A stretch of 22,507 nt of DNA from an uncultured Collinsella sp. Its GTDB lineage: Bacteria; Actinomycetota; Coriobacteriia; Coriobacteriales; Coriobacteriaceae. The notes under the pieces are model-generated. The model was not told where the DNA came from. It was given only the letters and a program-made list of their open reading frames with translations, and did not search any database. Each line of letters opens with the position of its first letter. Position 1 is the stretch's first letter. A program made the position numbers and the translations under genes. Positions 1-7,550 of this stretch are shown here, piece by piece. The stretch lies in NCBI GenBank assembly GCA_902494245.1, contig CABUSR010000031.1:1-22507 (forward strand), written 5' to 3'.

Positions 1-15
1 CCCCCAAATTTTTAT

Positions 16-35
16 GGGGGCCGGGGCCCCCTTTT
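16..35. terminator. GC hairpin with short T tract, possible terminator
   Basis: GGGGGC (16-21) can pair with GCCCCC (26-31) around a four-base loop, and a TTTT tract follows on the plus strand (32-35). The T tract points to termination of a plus-strand gene lying left of the window. The same hairpin lies about 60 bases downstream of the topA stop on the minus strand, where it is followed by an A-rich rather than T-rich run, so its role for topA is doubtful. Confidence 0.35.
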
Positions 36-64
36 CCTTTGCCGCCCCGGGCCCCGCCGTGTCT

Positions 65-88
65 ATATGTGCTCGGATATGTGCTCGG
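65..88. repeat. Perfect tandem 12-bp duplication after topA
   Basis: The unit ATATGTGCTCGG occurs twice head to tail (65-76 and 77-88) and ends at the base next to the topA stop codon. Two identical copies are visible; there is no third. Confidence 0.85.
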
Positions 89-2686
89 TTACTTGTCGGC
101 AGCGGTCTTTTTGGTAGTCGACTTCTTGGCCGTCGTCTTTTTTGCCGCCGTGGCCTTCTTTGCCGCCGTCGTCTTTTTGGCCGCGGTCGTCTTCTTCGCC
201 GTGCTCGCCTTGGTTGTGGTCTTGCGGCCGCGGGCGGGCTTCTTCTCCTTGGTCGGGCAGTCCATGTTCACGCAGATGCGCCACGGGCCGCGCGCGGTGT
301 TGACCACCACGATGGGAGCGCCGCACTCGGGACAGGTCTCGCCTGTCGCCTCGAGCTTGCCACGCGCCGGCAGCGGATAGCTCACGCCGCAATCGTCATA
401 GTTGGTGCAGCGGATAAAACGCTTGCCGCTCTTCTCGCTCTTGTGCGCAATCAGATCGCCATGGCGTCCGGCCTCGGCACACACCTTGCACTCGCCCACC
501 TTAAGGTCGGGCTCGTAGTTGGTGGGGCATGTGGGGTTCACGCAAATCTCGAAAGCCTTTTGGCGGAACGGCTGACACTTAATGCGCGGCGCACCGCACT
601 CGGGGCACACGGCGGCCTCGCCCTCTAGCGGGCTCACCTTGACGCCACTCGGCACCGGATAGGTCACGTCGCAGTCGGGCCATCCCATGCAGCCGATAAA
701 GCTGCCGCGGGTCTTGGCACTCGTCTTCATAACCAGGTCCTTGCCGCACTTGGGGCAGGCACCCACGCGCGCATCGGCCGTGACGGCGTCGCTGATGGCG
801 TCTCCCAGCTCCTGCGTATGCTTGAGCAGCTCGTCGAGCACACCGGCCAGCAGCGCGCGCGAGTGCGTCACGACATGCTCTTCGGTGTCCTCGCCGCGCT
901 CCACGCGAGTCATGTCGCCGTCGAGCTCACTGGTCATATCGGGGCTCGTGATGCGCGGGGCAAACTGCGACAGCGCGTCAATGATGGCAATGCCCAGCTG
1001 GCTTGGCTCAACGGGATCGTTTTTGAGATAGCGCACGGCGTACAGGCGCTCGATGATGCTCGCGCGCGTGGACTTGGTACCCAGGCCGCGCTTTTCCATC
1101 TCCTGCACGAGCTTGCCCTGGCTGTAGCGCGCGGGCGGCTCGGTCTGCTTGGCCTCGAGCTTAATGTCGAACACGTCGACCGTATCGCCCTGCTCCAGCG
1201 GCGGCATCTGCTCGTCGCGCTTGAGACCGTACGGGTATGCCTCGCGGAAACCGGGGGTCACGAGCACGTCGCCCGAGGCCACGAACGGCTCGCCGTTCAC
1301 GTCGAGCTCGAGCTTGGTATTCTCGATGGTCGCGGGACCCATAAGCGTCGCTAGGAAGCGACGGGCGATGAGGTCGTAGAGCTTACGCTGGCCGCCGTCG
1401 AGCGTGGACGGATCGCCCTCGCCCGTGGGATAGATAGGCGGGTGGTCGGTGGTCTCGACCTTGCCGCGCGTGGGCTTCATGGGACCGGCGAGCACCTTTT
1501 TGCATACGGGCGCCAGCGCCGGATTGATCTTTGCCAGATCGCTCGCCACGGCGCCCAGATCGAGCGTCGCAGGGTACACGGTATTATCGACACGCGGGTA
1601 GCTGATGAGGCCCGCCATGTAGAGGGACTCGGCGATGCGCATCGTACGCGCAGGCGAGATGCCCTCGGCCGCGGCGGCAGCCTGCAGCGAGGTGGTCGCA
1701 AACGGCGTGGGCGGCTGCTGCTTACGCGAGCGCTTGGTCACCGCGGCAACGGTCGCCGTCGTAGCGCCGTCAACGTGGCCGTACGCCGTCTCGGCAGCAT
1801 CCTTGTCGGTAAAACGCGCCGTCTTGTGCGCGATCTTAAAGCGGTCGTCCTCGGCAGCGCCCTGCGCGGCGCCCATGCCACGGATCTGCCAATAGTCTTC
1901 GGGCACAAACGCCATGCGCTCGCGCTCGCGCTCGACCACCAGGGCGAGCGTCGGCGTCTGCACGCGGCCGGCGGAACGCACGTTGCCAAAGCCGCCAAAC
2001 TTGGCGAGCGTCAGGTAGCGCGTGAGCACCGCGCCCCAGATGAGGTCGATGTGCTGACGGCTCTCGCCGGCGTCGGCCAAGTTCTGGTCGAGCGAGACGA
2101 GATTATCAAAGGCCTGCGTGATCTCGGCCTTGGTAAACGAAGAATACTGGGCGCGGGCGACCGGCAGGTCGGGCGCAACCTCGCGCACCTTGTTGAGGGC
2201 GTCCGAACCGATCAGCTCGCCCTCGCGATCGAAGTCCGTGGCGATGATGACACTGTCGGACTTCTTAGCCAGGTTCTTGAGCGAGCGAATGAGTTCCTTC
2301 TCGGCCGGCAGTTTAATGACCGGTGCCCACGTGAGGTAGGGCAGGCTCTCGAGCTTCCAGCCCTTAATGGAGATACCGTCGGCAAGGAACGGCTTGCGCT
2401 TGGTGTCGTAGGGCGGACGGGCCAGGCCATCGGGTATGTCGGCCGGCAGCATCTCGCCGTCCTCGGTGACCGAATACCAGCCCAGCTTTTTATCGAACAG
2501 CACGCTGTCGCAAAAATCGGGCGCAAGGATGTGACCGGCAAGGCCGATCGTCACGCACTCCTCGCCCTTCCACTCAAAACGGTAGATGGCGGTGTTGTAC
2601 ACCTTGTCCTTTTTGGGCTTACCCGTGGTCAGCCGCTCGGCAATCTGACGCGCGGCGTCGTTTTTCTCGGCGATGATGAGCTTCAA
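89..2686 (-). CDS. topA: DNA topoisomerase I, type IA, archaeal-like N-terminus, four zinc motifs
   Basis: This enzyme relaxes negatively supercoiled DNA by passing a strand through a transient single-strand break. The Toprim domain shows the early Glu in IIAEK (E7) and DFDREGE at 151-157. The catalytic tyrosine is Y363 in ISYPRVD. Four Cys4 zinc motifs follow (about 644-672, 694-720, 733-766 and 785-810). The protein ends in a tail of about 45 residues built of Lys/Ala/Thr repeats, a feature also known from actinobacterial TopA. The N-terminus (MKLIIAEKNDAARQIAERL) and the spacing to the Toprim motif look like archaeal TopA rather than the usual bacterial VIVESPAKAKTI form. The start is TTG, with AGGAG six bases upstream. 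It is the last gene of the tatA-tatC-hypA-hypB-topA cluster, 54 bases after hypB. Identification is firm; the archaeal affinity is from memory of the family. Confidence 0.95.
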   Translation of the reverse strand: MKLIIAEKNDAARQIAERLTTGKPKKDKVYNTAIYRFEWKGEECVTIGLAGHILAPDFCDSVLFDKKLGWYSVTEDGEMLPADIPDGLARPPYDTKRKPFLADGISIKGWKLESLPYLTWAPVIKLPAEKELIRSLKNLAKKSDSVIIATDFDREGELIGSDALNKVREVAPDLPVARAQYSSFTKAEITQAFDNLVSLDQNLADAGESRQHIDLIWGAVLTRYLTLAKFGGFGNVRSAGRVQTPTLALVVERERERMAFVPEDYWQIRGMGAAQGAAEDDRFKIAHKTARFTDKDAAETAYGHVDGATTATVAAVTKRSRKQQPPTPFATTSLQAAAAAEGISPARTMRIAESLYMAGLISYPRVDNTVYPATLDLGAVASDLAKINPALAPVCKKVLAGPMKPTRGKVETTDHPPIYPTGEGDPSTLDGGQRKLYDLIARRFLATLMGPATIENTKLELDVNGEPFVASGDVLVTPGFREAYPYGLKRDEQMPPLEQGDTVDVFDIKLEAKQTEPPARYSQGKLVQEMEKRGLGTKSTRASIIERLYAVRYLKNDPVEPSQLGIAIIDALSQFAPRITSPDMTSELDGDMTRVERGEDTEEHVVTHSRALLAGVLDELLKHTQELGDAISDAVTADARVGACPKCGKDLVMKTSAKTRGSFIGCMGWPDCDVTYPVPSGVKVSPLEGEAAVCPECGAPRIKCQPFRQKAFEICVNPTCPTNYEPDLKVGECKVCAEAGRHGDLIAHKSEKSGKRFIRCTNYDDCGVSYPLPARGKLEATGETCPECGAPIVVVNTARGPWRICVNMDCPTKEKKPARGRKTTTKASTAKKTTAAKKTTAAKKATAAKKTTAKKSTTKKTAADK

Positions 2687-2740
2687 AAGAGGCTCCTATC
2701 TCGTATCTCTGCGGCTACGCCCGCCCGTATGGCGGCCGAC

Positions 2741-3424
2741 TTACGCCCTTGCTTGCTCAATCTGCCCGATGAGCCAATCGCACCAGGCATCCATGCCCTC
2801 GCCCTTGCGCGCGCTCACGGCAAACCGCGGCGCCTGCGGATTGAGGTCATCGAGTGTCTTAGTATACCTATCCATGTCAAAATCGAAAGCCGGGGCCACA
2901 TCGACCTTGTTGAGCAGCTGTGCGCCGGCGTGCTGGAAGATGCCCGGGTACTTGATGGGCTTGTCGTCGCCCTCGGGCACCGAGAGGATCATGATAGACA
3001 GGTTCTCGCCCAGGTCAAAGTCGACTGGGCAGACCAGGTTGCCCACGTTTTCGATAAAGATGACGTCGATGTTTTCCAGACCCACAGCCTGGTCGAAGGC
3101 GTCAACGGCCTCCATGATCATGTTGCCCTCGAGGTGGCACAGGCCGCCCGTGTTGATTTGGATGGCGGGCATGCCGGCTTCCTTCATGGTGATGGCGTCG
3201 ACGTCCGAGGCGATATCGCCCTCGATGACGGCGCAGCGCAAGCCGGCCTTGTCGCGCAGGCGCTCGTTGGTGCCCAGAATCGTAGTGGTCTTGCCCGAGC
3301 CAGGGCTCGACAGCACATTGATCACATAGGTGCCTGTCTCATTAAATCGCTGACGCAGCTGATCTGCCAGGCGCTCGTTGCGCGACAGGATCGGCGACGC
3401 GATATCAATCGTTTTCTCGGCCAT
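2741..3424 (-). CDS. hypB: Hydrogenase nickel incorporation GTPase HypB
   Basis: HypB is a SIMIBI-class GTPase that works with HypA to insert nickel into [NiFe] hydrogenase, and sometimes serves urease maturation. The 227-residue protein has a Walker A loop SSPGSGKT (39-46), the metal-site pair C96-H97 in GGLCHLE, a further conserved cysteine at C132 in ENVGNLVCP, and a guanine-specificity NKVD (172-175). It lacks the N-terminal His-rich stretch and CxxCGC motif of E. coli-type HypB, so it is the short form without nickel storage. The ATG start has AAGGAG upstream. It follows hypA by 55 bases and precedes topA. No hydrogenase structural gene or other hyp gene is in the window, so the client enzyme is unknown here. 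Confidence 0.93.
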   Translation of the reverse strand: MAEKTIDIASPILSRNERLADQLRQRFNETGTYVINVLSSPGSGKTTTILGTNERLRDKAGLRCAVIEGDIASDVDAITMKEAGMPAIQINTGGLCHLEGNMIMEAVDAFDQAVGLENIDVIFIENVGNLVCPVDFDLGENLSIMILSVPEGDDKPIKYPGIFQHAGAQLLNKVDVAPAFDFDMDRYTKTLDDLNPQAPRFAVSARKGEGMDAWCDWLIGQIEQARA

Positions 3425-3479
3425 ACTTAGCGCTCCTTACTTTAGCCCCTTTGTACCCTGTCCCCAGGTGGCTGGCGGG

Positions 3480-3836
3480 TTAATCGTCGGGGGTTTCGAT
3501 TTCGATACTGGCGATGTCGAGCTCGCGGCCGTGCAGCAGACGCACGTTGGCGCCGCCACACTGGGGACAGCGGCAATGGAAGCGGTCGTGCTCAAAGACC
3601 TCGCCGCAGTCCAGGCACTCGCTTTGTGGATGGACTTCCTCCACAGCAAGCTCGCAGCCGCGCGTGAGCGGGTCCTCGTCGCGAAACGTCTCCCAGGCAA
3701 AGCCGAGCGCCTCGCGCACGACCTCGGTCATATCCCCGATACGCAGCGTCACCAAAACGGCGCGCGAGGCCCCCGCCCCACGCGCCGCGCGAATCACTGT
3801 ATCGAGTATGCCGTTGACAATGCCAACCTCGTGCAT
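3480..3836 (-). CDS. hypA: Hydrogenase maturation nickel metallochaperone HypA
   Basis: HypA binds nickel and zinc and hands nickel to the hydrogenase large subunit together with HypB. The 118 residues match the family length. The N-terminal MHE nickel motif (H2, E3) is present, and the structural zinc site is given by C74-x2-C77 and C90-x2-C93, with an extra cysteine at C88. The ATG start lies only 6 bases after the tatC stop. A GAGGAG Shine-Dalgarno is embedded in the acidic last codons of tatC, so translation is probably coupled to tatC. Pairing with tat genes fits the known Tat export of some [NiFe] hydrogenases, but that link is inference. Confidence 0.92.
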   Translation of the reverse strand: MHEVGIVNGILDTVIRAARGAGASRAVLVTLRIGDMTEVVREALGFAWETFRDEDPLTRGCELAVEEVHPQSECLDCGEVFEHDRFHCRCPQCGGANVRLLHGRELDIASIEIETPDD

Positions 3837-3842
3837 ACCGTT

Positions 3843-4634
3843 TTACTCCTCGTCGTCCTCGTCGTCCGAGAACAGGTCCAGACGGCTCACGAACAGGCCC
3901 TCTTTGCCCTCGCGCGCGGTAATGACCACGCGGGCGATAGCGAGCGAGATCTCGTAGAGCGAAAGCAGAGCACCGTACATAAGGCCCAGGGTGACGGGCG
4001 AGCCGTCGGGCGTGATCACGGCCGAACCCACGAGCAGGCCAACGTATACATAACGCCAGGCACCGCGGAAAGCAGCGTAGGACACGATGTGGAAGACGGA
4101 CAGGTAGAAGATGATGAGCGGCAGCTCAAACGCCACGCCAAAGCCGATCATAAAGAGCAGCTCCATGTTGACGTAGTTCTCTAGATCGGGCAGCGCCGTA
4201 GCGACGGCCGAGGTCTCGCCGATGAGCCACTCAAAGCCCGCAGGAATGATGATGAAATAGCAGAAAATGGCGCCCAGGAAGAACAGCACCGTCGAGGCGA
4301 GCACCGTGGGCACGACCCACTTGCGCTCGTTGGGGCGAAGCGCCGGCAGGAAAAACGCCAGAATCTGCCAGATGATCATGGGCGTGCACATGACAACGGC
4401 CATCTTGATGGCCAGCGAAAAGCGCAAACCAAAGCCACCGAGCGTGGTGGTGATGTAGAACTTACCGTCCGGCACAAAAGAGCGGATGGGGTCTTCCAGG
4501 ATGTCGAGCACCACAGGCGTGGCGAAATACAGCACGATAGCGGCGGCAAACACCGACACGACCACGATGGTCAGGCGGCGACGGAGCTCTCCCAGGTGAT
4601 CGAAGAGCGGCATTCGCGCAGGTCCGATAGGCAT
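3843..4634 (-). CDS. tatC: Twin-arginine translocase subunit TatC
   Basis: TatC is the polytopic membrane receptor for twin-arginine signal peptides on folded export substrates. The 263-residue protein shows the N-terminal LGELRRRL motif (E16 matches the conserved Glu) and FFLPALRPNE (E103), with six hydrophobic segments of the family pattern. The C-terminus is a strongly acidic cytoplasmic tail (SDDEDDEE). The first ATG overlaps the tatA stop as TAATG, with GGGAGG about 8 bases upstream, which supports this start over the internal methionine at residue 8. Overlap with tatA implies coupled translation. Confidence 0.95.
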   Translation of the reverse strand: MPIGPARMPLFDHLGELRRRLTIVVVSVFAAAIVLYFATPVVLDILEDPIRSFVPDGKFYITTTLGGFGLRFSLAIKMAVVMCTPMIIWQILAFFLPALRPNERKWVVPTVLASTVLFFLGAIFCYFIIIPAGFEWLIGETSAVATALPDLENYVNMELLFMIGFGVAFELPLIIFYLSVFHIVSYAAFRGAWRYVYVGLLVGSAVITPDGSPVTLGLMYGALLSLYEISLAIARVVITAREGKEGLFVSRLDLFSDDEDDEE

Positions 4635-5221
4635 TACTCATCGCCTCCCTTCGGGGCGTCGGCGTCAGCAGCGTCGTCCTCGGCCTCGAGCTCGCGAGCG
4701 AGCTGGTCGACGACGGCCTTGCGCTTACGGGGACGACGGGCGTAGAGGTCAGCCGTCGTGGGCTCTGCCGGCTCGGGCTCGGGCTCCGGCTCTGCAGCTG
4801 GCTCGGGTTCGACGGCGGCAGCAGCAGGCTCGGCCTTGGCGGGCTCGGCGCTCTCGGCCTCATCAGCAGCGCCTTCGTCCTCGGTGGCACCCTCGCTCGC
4901 GGCCTTCTCGGCGGCAAGGCGGGCACGGCGCTCGGCAAAGGTCTCCTTCTTTGCGGGTGCAGCCGTCCCGGCGGCATCCTCGTCCGCATCGGAATCGTCA
5001 TCGACGGCAGCCTTCTTGGGCTTGACCGGAGCCGAAGCAGCCTCGCTTACCGGATCGATGATCTCGGACTGAACAACGGCCGTCATCTTTTCCTGCGTCT
5101 CGCGGAACTGACGGATGGCACGGCCGATCGTGCGGCCCATCTGTGGGAGCTTATCCGGGCCAAACAGCAAAAAGCCGAAGACCACGATGATCGCGAGCTC
5201 ACCCTCTCCAATACCAAACAC
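4634..5221 (-). CDS. tatA: Twin-arginine translocase TatA/TatB-family subunit with long acidic tail
   Basis: The N-terminus FGIGEGELAIIVVFGFLLFG gives one membrane segment (about 7-21). It is followed by the hinge GPDKLPQMG and an amphipathic helix (about 27-45), the plan of TatA/TatB pore and adaptor proteins. The Phe-Gly before the hinge is TatA-like, while the length (195 residues) is nearer TatB. From about residue 55 the chain is Ala/Glu/Pro-rich and low complexity, with EPEP repeats. The reading frame stays open upstream to an ATG at 5266. The better start is GTG at 5221, because GGAGG lies five bases before it and the encoded N-terminus then matches the family. It overlaps tatC by one base. 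Only one such subunit is visible, so it may serve both TatA and TatB roles. Confidence 0.9.
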   Translation of the reverse strand: MFGIGEGELAIIVVFGFLLFGPDKLPQMGRTIGRAIRQFRETQEKMTAVVQSEIIDPVSEAASAPVKPKKAAVDDDSDADEDAAGTAAPAKKETFAERRARLAAEKAASEGATEDEGAADEAESAEPAKAEPAAAAVEPEPAAEPEPEPEPAEPTTADLYARRPRKRKAVVDQLARELEAEDDAADADAPKGGDE

Positions 5222-5296
5222 ACATACCTCCAAGGCTCGATGTGAGTCGAGCCCGCACCGCGCCATTCGGCCGGAACTCGTCTATTCATTCGGTCA

Positions 5297-5330
5297 AGTA
5301 TAGCGCCCGGACGCCAAAACGTCCGAGCGC
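5297..5330 (-). promoter_or_regulatory. Candidate promoter of the tat-hyp-topA cluster abutting a hairpin
   Basis: A minus-strand TATACT (5302-5297) lies 75 bases upstream of the tatA start and resembles a sigma-70 -10 box. Directly upstream is an 11-base-pair dyad, 5303-5313 with 5320-5330, with one wobble pair and a CCAAAA loop on the plus strand. The dyad begins 45 bases after the STAS gene start-distal end (stop at 5375) and may be that gene's terminator, although no T tract follows. No good -35 box is visible. Confidence 0.4.
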
Positions 5331-5374
5331 ATCACAAACATATGCCAAACGGCACGCCCTTTTGGGGGCAAAGA

Positions 5375-5689
5375 TTATGCCGCCGTGATCGAAATCTCCT
5401 GGTCGACGCCCAGCAGCTGAACCACGCGCATCACCTGGGGCTGCACATTAGTGCAGCTAAAGCGCTTACCGTGGTCGACCGCGTGGTGCGCGGCGCCCAC
5501 GAGCACGCCAATGCCCGTCGAATCGATGTAGCTCACCTGGGCAAAATCGAGCTCAACGGCCTCAGTGGGCTGCTCGAGCGCCAAGTCGATGGCATTGCGC
5601 AGGCTATCGGCGTTAGAGATATCGATCTCGCCGGTTACCTTAATGGTGTAGATCTCCGGCGTAGGGTTGGTGGAAATACCCAAATCCAT
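5375..5689 (-). CDS. STAS-domain anti-anti-sigma factor-like protein
   Basis: This is a 104-residue single STAS domain of the SpoIIAA/RsbV class. These proteins bind an anti-sigma kinase and release a sigma factor; they are switched off by phosphorylation of a serine in the DSTG(I/V) loop. Here the loop is YIDSTGIGVLV with S57 as the likely phospho-site, and the opening strand VTGEIDISNA fits the fold. The ATG start has AAGGAG eight bases upstream. No anti-sigma kinase, phosphatase or sigma factor gene adjoins it, so its partner is not known from this window. It lies 66 bases downstream of the aminotransferase gene on the same strand and could be co-transcribed with it. Confidence 0.9.
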   Translation of the reverse strand: MDLGISTNPTPEIYTIKVTGEIDISNADSLRNAIDLALEQPTEAVELDFAQVSYIDSTGIGVLVGAAHHAVDHGKRFSCTNVQPQVMRVVQLLGVDQEISITAA

Positions 5690-5755
5690 GTATACGCTCC
5701 TTTACGTATCGAAAGTGCGGATAGTACTGGGCGCGGACTTGCGGGGCCCTAGGCG

Positions 5756-7060
5756 TTAGGCGCGCTCGGCACGAGCAAGCTCGGCGGCGACAAGCTTAAC
5801 GGCCAGCACCAGCACGTCGAGCGCGGCCTCCAGGTCATCGACCGTGGGATAGCTCGGCGCAATACGGATGTTGGTATCGCGCGGATCCTTGCCATAGGGC
5901 CAGGTGGCACCGGCCGGCGTGAGCTTGACGCCCAGGTCGGCGCAAAGCGCGGCGACCTTCTGGGCCGAGCCCTCGGGACCATCGAAGCTTACAAAGTAGC
6001 CGCCGCGGGGGTGCGTCCAGGTGGCACAGCCCGTATCGCCCAGGCCCTCGGTGAGCTTGCGCTCAACGGCCTCAAAGCGCGGACGCAGGAACTCGGCATG
6101 CTTTTTCATGTGCTCCTTGACCGTCTCGATGGTGGGAAGGAAGCGCACGTGACGCAGCTGGTTGAGCTTGTCGGCGCTGATGAGGCCGGCCTTCAGGCAC
6201 TTGGAGAACTCGGCGATGACCGCGGGGCTCGCACCGATAAAGCCGATGCCGGCGCCCGGGAAGGTGATCTTGGACGTCGAGGCAAAGGCCACCACGCGGT
6301 CCTCGGTACCCGCCGCGCGAGCGAGGTCAAAGATGTTTGCGAGCTCGTCGGTCTCGTCGTACAGGTCGTGCACGCAGTAGGCGTTGTCCCAGAAGATGCG
6401 GAAATCGAGCGCGGCCGTGGGCATCTCGACCAGGCGGCGCACAGTGTCCTCGCTAAAGGTGATGCCCGTGGGGTTGGAATACTTGGGCACGCACCAGATA
6501 CCCTTGATGGAATCGTCGGCGGCAACGAGGCGCTCGATCTCGTCCATGTCGGGGCCGTTGTCGGTCATCGCGACGGGAACGTTCTCGATGCCCAAGTCGG
6601 CGGTGATGCCAAAGTGGCGATCGTAGCCGGGAACGGGGCACAGGAACTTGACTTTCTTGCCGTCGTGCGCGGCCTCGTAAGCCTCCCAAGGCTCGCTGCC
6701 GCACGAACCGCAGCGCCAAAACATGCCGGCGATATCGTGCTCGATCAGAAGGCTCGACGAACCCAGTACGAGCGTCTGCTCGGCAGGGCAACCCAGGAAC
6801 TCCCCCGCCAGCTTGCGCGCCGAGGGAATGCCCTCAAAGCAACCGTAGTTTGAGCAGTCGACGTTGCCGTCGTGCAGATCGGCATCGGCATTGAGGATAT
6901 CGAGCATGGGTCGAGAGATGTCCACCTGGGAGGGCGACGGCTTGCCGCGGGCCATGTCGAGCGCCAGGCCCTTGGCCTTGACCTCGGCGACCTCGGCTTT
7001 GAGCGCCTCGATGGCGGCATCGAGTTCGGTGGTTTCCATCTTCTGGTAAATCGTCTGCAT
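5756..7060 (-). CDS. PLP-dependent aminotransferase, MocR-type / aspartate aminotransferase subgroup Ic-like
   Basis: This is a fold-type I aminotransferase of 434 residues. The Schiff-base lysine is K264 in STSKITFPGAG, the pyridine-nitrogen aspartate is D225 in WDNAY with Y228, the cofactor loop is NPTG (196-199), and the substrate-carboxylate arginine is probably R399 in IRIAPS. The overall pattern resembles the Aminotran_MocR family that includes the Corynebacterium aspartate aminotransferase, but unlike MocR regulators it has no DNA-binding domain. Aspartate-2-oxoglutarate transamination is the most likely reaction; substrate specificity cannot be read from the sequence. The ATG start has only a weak AAAGGT ribosome site. 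TATACT at 7107-7102 could be its -10 box. Confidence 0.88.
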   Translation of the reverse strand: MQTIYQKMETTELDAAIEALKAEVAEVKAKGLALDMARGKPSPSQVDISRPMLDILNADADLHDGNVDCSNYGCFEGIPSARKLAGEFLGCPAEQTLVLGSSSLLIEHDIAGMFWRCGSCGSEPWEAYEAAHDGKKVKFLCPVPGYDRHFGITADLGIENVPVAMTDNGPDMDEIERLVAADDSIKGIWCVPKYSNPTGITFSEDTVRRLVEMPTAALDFRIFWDNAYCVHDLYDETDELANIFDLARAAGTEDRVVAFASTSKITFPGAGIGFIGASPAVIAEFSKCLKAGLISADKLNQLRHVRFLPTIETVKEHMKKHAEFLRPRFEAVERKLTEGLGDTGCATWTHPRGGYFVSFDGPEGSAQKVAALCADLGVKLTPAGATWPYGKDPRDTNIRIAPSYPTVDDLEAALDVLVLAVKLVAAELARAERA

Positions 7061-7101
7061 GGGTGCGACCTTTCGCGAAGCGGGACGTTGCAGTTCGTCT
7101 A

Positions 7102-7107
7102 AGTATA
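7102..7107 (-). promoter_or_regulatory. Candidate -10 box of the aminotransferase gene
   Basis: TATACT on the minus strand lies 41 bases upstream of the aminotransferase start. The same hexamer occurs before tatA and pcrA. No clear -35 box is seen at normal spacing, so this is only a candidate. Confidence 0.35.
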
Positions 7108-7209
7108 GACCGCCACCGCCGCAACGGCATGAAGCCGTGATAGATTAAGTTCATCGCAATGAATTATGAATCGCCGCGCATGCCGGCGTGGGGCGCCCAA
7201 GGAGGCACT

Positions 7210-7464
7210 ATGGAATACGGATCGTTCCAGGCCGAGGAATTCGGCGACCTGCAGCGCCTGGTCGACGGGCTGTTTTACGACCGCCGCGCCATCGACCGCC
7301 TGGATCTCATCGTACAGGCCGAGATCTTGGACCTGGCGCCCGATCTCATGGAAATCGTGAACCTATTGCCGCCCGGCTACTACGACCGCCAATCGCTTTG
7401 CGACCAGCTCAACTCCGCCCTTGCCGCCCACGGCTGGGGCGCCGTCTACGGAACGGTGGAATAA
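7210..7464 (+). CDS. Small acidic protein of unknown function
   Basis: I do not recognise this 84-residue protein. It is clearly acidic (about fifteen Asp/Glu against five Arg and no Lys), has no signal peptide or membrane segment, and looks mostly helical up to residue 50. A Pro-Pro-Gly-Tyr-Tyr turn and a helix (DRQSLCDQLNSALAAHGWG) follow. One cysteine is present. The start is chosen at 7210 because AAGGAGG lies four bases upstream; the in-frame ATG at 7159 has no ribosome site. It is divergent from the aminotransferase gene and convergent with nhaA, with a strong two-way terminator 32 bases after its stop. The good ribosome site and flanking terminator support a real gene. Confidence 0.7.
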   Translation: MEYGSFQAEEFGDLQRLVDGLFYDRRAIDRLDLIVQAEILDLAPDLMEIVNLLPPGYYDRQSLCDQLNSALAAHGWGAVYGTVE

Positions 7465-7495
7465 ACCTAGTCGTTTAAGAACGTCCCCAATGACT

Positions 7496-7533
7496 AAAAC
7501 GCCGCTTGTGATGGTGTTCACAGGCGGCGTTTT
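7496..7533. terminator. Bidirectional intrinsic terminator between the small gene and nhaA
   Basis: A 16-base-pair stem (7496-7511 with 7518-7533, one wobble pair) has a six-base loop. It starts with AAAA and ends with TTTT, so each strand reads a GC-rich hairpin followed by T residues. It sits between the convergent stops at 7464 and 7551. Confidence 0.9.
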
Positions 7534-7550
7534 CAAACTTGTATGTGCTC

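Noticed and set aside
100..235. Repetitive DNA at the 3' end of topA, looked at as a possible repeat array
   Set aside because: The repetition follows the Lys-Lys-Thr/Ala codons of the TopA tail; there are no unique spacers, so it is not CRISPR-like.
1442..3430. 662-codon open frame on the plus strand
   Set aside because: It runs antisense across topA and hypB, both firmly identified, and has the Arg/His/Leu-rich composition typical of the opposite strand of GC-rich genes.
7478..7495. GTCCCC string before the nhaA terminator as a further repeat-family copy
   Set aside because: Only a few bases agree with the repeat lead and there is no hairpin with the shared core.
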